Assembly (NCBI GenBank): GCA_013151355.1
Contig: JAADIL010000018.1
Coordinates: forward strand, 1-32,191
DNA length: 32,191 bases
DNA from: Gammaproteobacteria bacterium
GTDB taxonomy: Bacteria; Pseudomonadota; Gammaproteobacteria; SZUA-152
Direction: 5' to 3'
The notes under the pieces are model-generated. The model made no database searches and was not told where the DNA came from. It worked only from the letters and a program-made list of their open reading frames with translations. The translations under genes were made by a program, and so were the position numbers. Shown here piece after piece: positions 26,338-32,191 of the stretch (position 1 is its first letter; each line of letters starts with the position of its first letter).

Positions 26338-26838
26338 CTAATAGCTTTTCACGTAGCTCAATAATTGCAGCACTCGATTTCTTACAATAGTGCTACGGTA
26401 GCTACCCCGTGATATCCCGGCGGAACTGCCAAAATCCCGACGAACCCAGGTGTTTGTGATCAGTTTAAACTCCTCATCGCGGAACTTTATCCAGCTGCGC
26501 TGTGAGCTTTTTAATTCCTGTTGTCGTTTTATGGGTAATCTGGATTTAACAAGATAATAAGCTCTGTTCAGCTCATCATCCAAAAATTTCAGGTAATCAT
26601 CATAGGCTGTTAAATAATCTTTTGATCCATTATGCGGATTATTAATTGCCTTTAAAAAAACCTGCTCTCGCACCTCAAACTCACCGATAAAATCAGGTGA
26701 GTCCGGGTTATCAATCGCAAAAACAAAACTTGTTAGCAGACTGGAAAAAATCAGTAATGCCCCCTTTATCCATGCCTGAACATTCTTTTCATCAGCCTCT
26801 ACCATCCTTGATAGATTCCTTCGCTGTATATATTCCAC
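26338..26838 (-). CDS. LprI-like (DUF1311) secreted protein
   Basis: LDDELNRAYYLVKSRLPIKRQQELKSSQRSWIKFRDEEF matches the DUF1311/LprI pattern; hydrophobic N-terminal signal; start may be the internal MVEADEKN. Confidence 0.75.
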   Translation of the reverse strand: MEYIQRRNLSRMVEADEKNVQAWIKGALLIFSSLLTSFVFAIDNPDSPDFIGEFEVREQVFLKAINNPHNGSKDYLTAYDDYLKFLDDELNRAYYLVKSRLPIKRQQELKSSQRSWIKFRDEEFKLITNTWVRRDFGSSAGISRGSYRSTIVRNRVLQLLSYVKSY

Positions 26839-27554
26839 TCAGCCTGCCTTCTGTTGATTAAACCTCTGTTGACAACACCCTGTGATTTATTCCAGGCCTT
26901 CCAGGCTGCCTCCAGATCCGGGTAATCGGTTATGGCATTGCGGTTATTGACCAACTTTAAAACGGATGAATTGGCAAAACCTCGCCGACCAATATTAAAG
27001 GCAAGAATCACCATCGCATCAAATTCATTTTGCGTAATACTGGCGGTAACTTTTATTCTGATCGTATTGACGTATGGCTCCAGGTCGGCATTAAACAAAT
27101 CAAGCGCCTGATCCTGAGTAATGCCATCTTTGTATTTCAGCCATTCAGCATTAGAAATAAGGTGTCCATACCCAATGGTGGCTCCTTCTACCCATGTAGT
27201 TATATCTTTTCCGGTTTGATCATCATAAGGTGTAGTAGCCAATTTTTCTATGTCTTTTAACAGGTCTATACCTTGCACACCAAAATTAAAAATGTTGACG
27301 GGTTTTGGGCTGCTCACCAGTTTTTTAAAGGTTTTTCCATCTGGTTCTATGTGGCCATCAGGATGAACCATGTTCAATATTTTTTTCTGAAAGGTCTCAA
27401 TTCCCGATATTGTTTTACGACCCACCTTCCCGTCAACGTCAAGCGATATTACTTCTCCCGGAATTTTTTGGGCATTTAAAAGCTCTTGAACGAGAACAAC
27501 ATCTACCGAATGATTTTTACCGTTACGACCTACGGAAGCCGTTATTTTATTCAT
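26799..27554 (-). CDS. Muramidase: peptidoglycan-binding-like N-terminus plus GH24 (T4-lysozyme-like) domain
   Basis: LDVDGKVGRKTISGIETFQKKIL (PG_binding_1-like) and TTWVEGATIGYGHLI...FDAMVILAFNIGRRGFANSSVLKLVNN; start MNKITASV with AGAGG upstream. Confidence 0.85.
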   Translation of the reverse strand: MNKITASVGRNGKNHSVDVVLVQELLNAQKIPGEVISLDVDGKVGRKTISGIETFQKKILNMVHPDGHIEPDGKTFKKLVSSPKPVNIFNFGVQGIDLLKDIEKLATTPYDDQTGKDITTWVEGATIGYGHLISNAEWLKYKDGITQDQALDLFNADLEPYVNTIRIKVTASITQNEFDAMVILAFNIGRRGFANSSVLKLVNNRNAITDYPDLEAAWKAWNKSQGVVNRGLINRRQAEWNIYSEGIYQGW

Positions 27555-27707
27555 ATCGTAAACCTCTGGTTTAAATATTAAACTAATTGACAAAACTGAA
27601 AACGCCGGAATGTGGAACGTTCAATTCTTTCAGCTTTATCTCCAAACTATCACTCTCTTTAATATGCTGACTATACCCCCGGAAAATATTTTCCGATACT
27701 GATTACC

Positions 27708-27727
27708 CCCCGCAGCAAGCTGCAAGG
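27708..27727. repeat. Degenerate REP-like unit CCCCGCAGCAAGCTGCAAGG
   Basis: Same core followed by AATTGAACCCC. Confidence 0.55.
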
Positions 27728-28203
27728 AATTGAACCCCAAAACATTACTGGCAGGGAAGTTATTTTTTCAGGTTTGTGAATATTCACATAACCCTGGAAT
27801 TCCCGGTTGAACAGCCTGTAGAATGCATTGAATTTTGTGCCTGACGCTACCAAAATCAGGCGCCTCAGGGACGTGCGAGAGCGACCAGCGCGGCCGGGCG
27901 CAGAAAGCAACCTGCTATACAGACCATAGTGACTCACTCGGCAAACAAACTCTCCATATCCATAAAACAGGATGTTCATCAACAGGTTAGGGACGTGCAC
28001 GTTCCTTACTACGTATGGATTGCGCGTGTAAACTGCATTTTTTCACCTGTTTTTGTCTTGATAAACATTACCTCAGTCATTTTTACAAACATCTCTTGTA
28101 GTTTTATCCAAACACACAAGCTATCATTTTCAGCGTTTTTGATTTACCTTCCGGATTTAACACATCACTCTGGCTAAAAACATACAGAGATGACGACATA
28201 CTC

Positions 28204-28375
28204 GTAGCGATTGAGATTTTGGTATTCAGTGTGCGCCCTTTTCATTCCATGGCTGTGTTGAAATTCATTGCATCAGACCGGCTATTATCCGTCATTTCGT
28301 CTCGCCTGAAGCGCCTGCTTTTGGTGCCATAAAATGAATATGACACACACTGAATACCGAAACCTTAATCGCTAC
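28204..28375. mobile_element. MITE-like element (family 2) with 30-bp imperfect terminal inverted repeats
   Basis: GTAGCGATTGAGATTTTGGTATTCAGTGTG (28204-28233) and CACACTGAATACCGAAACCTTAATCGCTAC (28346-28375). Confidence 0.8.
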
Positions 28376-28455
28376 CGGTATATCTCAACAAGTTGCAGGG
28401 AACGCTGAGTCCCAAGAGATTAAAGACTTTAAAGACAAGCAGGAAAATCAATAAA

Positions 28456-31400
28456 ATGTGGCTTAAATCCTTTCTGAGTAATCATGTATTAGCCAATACC
28501 ACATTTATGGTGGTGTTATTGATTGGCACGTTCAGCTACATTCAGTTACCTCGCGCACAAGACCCGGAGGTTAATTTCAACTGGATCAGTATTATCACTG
28601 TGTTGCCCGGTGCCTCAACAGAGGACGTGGAAAAACTGATCACCGATCCGCTGGAAGATGCCATTCGCAAGGTACAGGACATCAAATTTGTTTCCAGTAC
28701 CAGCCGGGAGGGCATTGCCGATATTCTGGTGCGCTTTGAAGACATCAGCGAGCGCCTGTTCGACAAACGCATTAATGATTTGCGCCGTGAGATTCAAAAC
28801 AAAGCCAATGCCGAATTACCGGATGAGGCTGTAGACCCGGTGATACTGGAAATCACCACGTCCAATAACTTCCCCACCGCCACGCTCATTCTCACGGGCG
28901 AAGCCAACGATGAGCTATTGCGCAAAACCGCGTTTAATGTGCGCAAGGATCTGGAGCGTATTAACGGTGTCAACAGTGTCATTGAAGCCGGATTGACCGA
29001 CCCCGAACTAAAAGTCGCCTTTGACCCGTCTGCCTTGCGCGAAAGGGGCATTTCTCCCACACAACTTGCCAACACCGTGCGCCGTTATTTTCGTGACGTG
29101 GTCGCAGGTGATATGCAGATCGGCCAACAATCATGGGTCGTGCGTGTCGTCGGCACTGATGCTGACCCCGGTTATCTCTCGAACCTGCCCATTACCGGTA
29201 CTGAACAAAACATTATTATCGGTGACGTGGCAGAGGTCAGCTGGGGCCACGACAAATTCAACAAGTTGTCACGCTATAACAATCAGCCCGGCGTCACTTT
29301 TGCGGTAACCAAACAGGCCACGGCCAATATTCTTGATCTGGTTGCACAGATCAACCAGTACCTTGAGCAAAAAAACACCGTACTGGCCGCAACGGGTTTA
29401 AAACTCACGCTACTGGATGACCAGACTGAAAGCACCCGTGAAGCCATCAGCATTATGCAGGGCAATGCCTTGCTCGGCCTGCTGCTGGTGGCATTAATCA
29501 CCTGGATATTCCTTGGCGCACATATCGCCTTTTTTATCGGCATCGGTATTCCTTTCACCCTGGCCGGTACCTTTTGGTTACTCAGTGCCACCGGGCAAAC
29601 GCTGAACCAGAATATCCTGCTCGGTGTCGTCATTGTGCTGGGTATGCTGGTAGACGATGCGGTAGTAGTGGTGGAAGCTATTTATTATCGCATTCAACGC
29701 GGCGCACAAAGTATGCAGGCGGCCATTGATGCCCTGAAAGAAGTCTTTACCCCGGTAACCGCCTCAGTGGCCACCACCATGGCAGCCTTTCTGCCGTTAA
29801 TGTTGATGCCGGGCATCGTCGGAAAATTCATGTTCACCGTGCCCTTTGTGGTATCTGTGGCACTGCTCATCAGCCTGATTCAAGCATACTGGATGTTGCC
29901 CGTGCATATTTCCATGAGCCGCCTTGACATGTCATCACCAGGTAAACTGCAACGCTGGCGTACACGCTTCCTGCACAAACTGCGCCTCAAGTACGGCAAA
30001 CTGCTGGTGCGGGTATTACGCAAGCCCAAACGTTCTCTGGCCGTTGTACTGGTGCTGTTTCTGGCGGCAGCAAGCGCCATTGGCAGTGGTATGGTGCGCG
30101 TCGAATTTTTTGCCTTCGACCCCATGCGCACCTTTTACATCAATGTGGAAATGCCGCCCGGCAGCACTTTGCAAAACACGCTTGATACGGTGGATGCCAT
30201 TGCCAACAAGGCGCGTGCGCACCTGAACGACGATGAAACACGCAGCGTCAGTGCCACCGCCGGGCAAATGTTTACCGAAGTCGCACCGTTTTTTGGTGAC
30301 AACTATGGACAGGTTTTTGTCAGCCTGAACCCAAAAACCGATGATATGCGCAGCATCAGCGACATCATTGAATCCATGCGTATCGATGTGATGACCACGG
30401 CAGACCCACGTCTGATTACTTTTCTCAAACTCACCAAAGGACCACCGGTCACCAAGGCGATCAGCGTCAAGGTGCGTGGTGACAATTTTGTGGAATTACG
30501 CGCGGCAACCAATGCCTTGCGGGATATCCTTACAAATATTCCTGAAGTGATGGACATCACCGACAACGACAGCCCGGGCAAACATGAACTCAAACTGCAA
30601 CTGGACAGCGATGCAGTGCGCCGTAGCGGACTCAACCCGGCGGATGTCAGCAATGCCATACGCCTGCTGTTTGATGGTGAGGTAGTGGCTTCCATGCAAT
30701 ACGAATCAGAACGTGTGGAAGTGCGTGTACAAGCAAAACGCACCAGCCTGCACAGTATTGATCAGCTATTGGAAATACCGCTGACCCTGCCACAGGGTGG
30801 TGAAATACCGTTAGGTCAACTGGTAATTGCAGAAACCGGACTCAGTCGCAGCAACATCCGTCACTATAACTTCCGCCGCTCCATCACCGTGGAAGCGGAT
30901 ATCGATAAACAAAAAATCAACACGCTTCAGGCAAACAACCTGGTGATGGAAGGCTGGGAAAAAATCCGCCTGCAACACCCCAATATTGACCTGGATTATT
31001 CCGGTGAACTGGCTGACATCCAGGAGAGCCTGGACTCCATGCTGGTATTGTTTTTGTTTGGTCTCGGGCTGATTTATCTGATCATCGGCACCCAGTTTAA
31101 AAGCTACTGGCAGCCATTCATGATTCTCGCCACCGTGCCATTAGCTTTTACTGGTGTCACCTTCGGCCTGCTTACTACCGGCAATCCGTTGAGCATGTTC
31201 ACAATGTATGGTGTGATAGCATTGGTCGGTATTGCAGTGAATGCCGCCATCGTAATGATCCACGCCGCCAACCAGCGGCTGGATGCTGGCATGAGCGTAT
31301 TGCATGCAACAATTTATGCGGCACGTCGCCGCGTGGTGCCCGTTATCATTACCTCGCTAACCACTATTGCCGGACTGTTTTCACTGGCTGTCGGGCTGGC

Positions 31401-31548
31401 CGGTGAATCCCTGATCTGGGGGCCGGTGGCCTCGGCCATTGTGTGGGGTCTGGCCTTTTCCACTGTGTTGACACTTTTTGTTATACCCTTGCTGTATCGT
31501 ACGTTTATGCGGCAGCGCAAAATAATAAAAGACGCTCCCGTCTCATAA
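28456..31548 (+). CDS. RND-family efflux pump permease
   Basis: About 1030 aa; LPRAQDPEVNFNWISIITVLPGASTEDVEKLITDPLEDAI; LGMLVDDAVVVVEAIYYRI; start MWLKSFLSNH preferred over the 28393 ATG. Confidence 0.95.
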   Translation: MWLKSFLSNHVLANTTFMVVLLIGTFSYIQLPRAQDPEVNFNWISIITVLPGASTEDVEKLITDPLEDAIRKVQDIKFVSSTSREGIADILVRFEDISERLFDKRINDLRREIQNKANAELPDEAVDPVILEITTSNNFPTATLILTGEANDELLRKTAFNVRKDLERINGVNSVIEAGLTDPELKVAFDPSALRERGISPTQLANTVRRYFRDVVAGDMQIGQQSWVVRVVGTDADPGYLSNLPITGTEQNIIIGDVAEVSWGHDKFNKLSRYNNQPGVTFAVTKQATANILDLVAQINQYLEQKNTVLAATGLKLTLLDDQTESTREAISIMQGNALLGLLLVALITWIFLGAHIAFFIGIGIPFTLAGTFWLLSATGQTLNQNILLGVVIVLGMLVDDAVVVVEAIYYRIQRGAQSMQAAIDALKEVFTPVTASVATTMAAFLPLMLMPGIVGKFMFTVPFVVSVALLISLIQAYWMLPVHISMSRLDMSSPGKLQRWRTRFLHKLRLKYGKLLVRVLRKPKRSLAVVLVLFLAAASAIGSGMVRVEFFAFDPMRTFYINVEMPPGSTLQNTLDTVDAIANKARAHLNDDETRSVSATAGQMFTEVAPFFGDNYGQVFVSLNPKTDDMRSISDIIESMRIDVMTTADPRLITFLKLTKGPPVTKAISVKVRGDNFVELRAATNALRDILTNIPEVMDITDNDSPGKHELKLQLDSDAVRRSGLNPADVSNAIRLLFDGEVVASMQYESERVEVRVQAKRTSLHSIDQLLEIPLTLPQGGEIPLGQLVIAETGLSRSNIRHYNFRRSITVEADIDKQKINTLQANNLVMEGWEKIRLQHPNIDLDYSGELADIQESLDSMLVLFLFGLGLIYLIIGTQFKSYWQPFMILATVPLAFTGVTFGLLTTGNPLSMFTMYGVIALVGIAVNAAIVMIHAANQRLDAGMSVLHATIYAARRRVVPVIITSLTTIAGLFSLAVGLAGESLIWGPVASAIVWGLAFSTVLTLFVIPLLYRTFMRQRKIIKDAPVS

Positions 31549-31558
31549 AGGATGTTTG

Positions 31559-32191
31559 ATGCAAAAAATAATCAAGGCGCAGGCGGCCTCACATATCGCC
31601 CGCTTGACTTTCATTGGCATGTTAATGAGCTTATCCGGCAATTTATTTGCCGCACTCACGCAAGACCCCTCCCTGAACTGGCAAACACTTTATACCGAAC
31701 ATTTTGAAATTCATTTTCACGATGGTGAAGAACCGCTGGCACGAAAAGTGGGCAGCATCGCTGAATCCGTGCATACCGAGCTCACCCGGAAATTTAACTG
31801 GACGCCCCGTGCACGCACACAAGTTATACTGAGTGATCGTTTTGATTTTGCCAATGGCTCAGCCACACCAGTACCCCGCAACGAAATGCGTCTGCTGGTA
31901 ACGCCCCCCACAGGCAGCAGCGCGGTTTCGGATCACGATAACTGGCTGGAACTACTTATCATTCATGAATACACCCACATTCTGCAACTTGATAAAGTCA
32001 GCGGCTTTCCTTCCACTCTGCGCAAACTGTTCGGGCGCAACCCGTTTCTGTTTCCCAACATATTGCAGCCACCCTGGCTCATTGAAGGCCTGGCCACTTA
32101 TGAAGAAACGGACAAGGCACGCGGTATCGGTCGTGGCCAGAGCACAATGTTTCGTGGTCTGATGCGACAGGAAGTTATCAACGGCATTAAA
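31559..32191 (+). CDS. Partial gluzincin-like metallopeptidase, runs off the window
   Basis: ATG at 31559 after the RND gene; LLIIHEYTHILQLDKVSG...LQPPWLIEGLATYEETDKARG (HExxH plus downstream Glu). Confidence 0.8.
   Translation, partial: MQKIIKAQAASHIARLTFIGMLMSLSGNLFAALTQDPSLNWQTLYTEHFEIHFHDGEEPLARKVGSIAESVHTELTRKFNWTPRARTQVILSDRFDFANGSATPVPRNEMRLLVTPPTGSSAVSDHDNWLELLIIHEYTHILQLDKVSGFPSTLRKLFGRNPFLFPNILQPPWLIEGLATYEETDKARGIGRGQSTMFRGLMRQEVINGIK

Noticed and set aside
26338-27554. Prophage remnant
   Set aside because: A muramidase is present, but no capsid, tail, integrase, holin or terminase genes were found nearby.

Overview
This looks like a gammaproteobacterial chromosomal window. Conserved core genes (ClC channel, hemJ-like, thiD, thiE, hemL, an RND adaptor and pump, a partial metallopeptidase) are interrupted by two accessory stretches rich in short mobile repeats. 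The first stretch, about 4.66-21.27 kb, separates thiDE from hemL. It contains a BtsS/LytS-type histidine kinase and LytTR regulator, a PEP-CTERM protein, and an unusual gene set: a divergent NRAMP-like transporter, a cupin, a two-domain methyltransferase resembling a CmoB-like/CmoA-like fusion, a glutaminase-dead asparagine-synthetase-like amidoligase, a small protein with a Gly/Glu-rich tail, a PH-like membrane protein, a second NRAMP-like transporter and a luciferase-like monooxygenase. Regularly spaced direct repeats fitting LytTR-box logic lie upstream of the PEP-CTERM and first NRAMP genes. I read this as a candidate undescribed biosynthetic/transport system. The second stretch, about 23.64-28.45 kb, splits the RND adaptor from its pump. 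It carries a bacterial voltage-gated sodium channel, a GH24-like muramidase with an adjacent LprI-like gene, and several MITE/REP-like repeats. All assignments come from reading the sequence and remembered family motifs. No database search was run.
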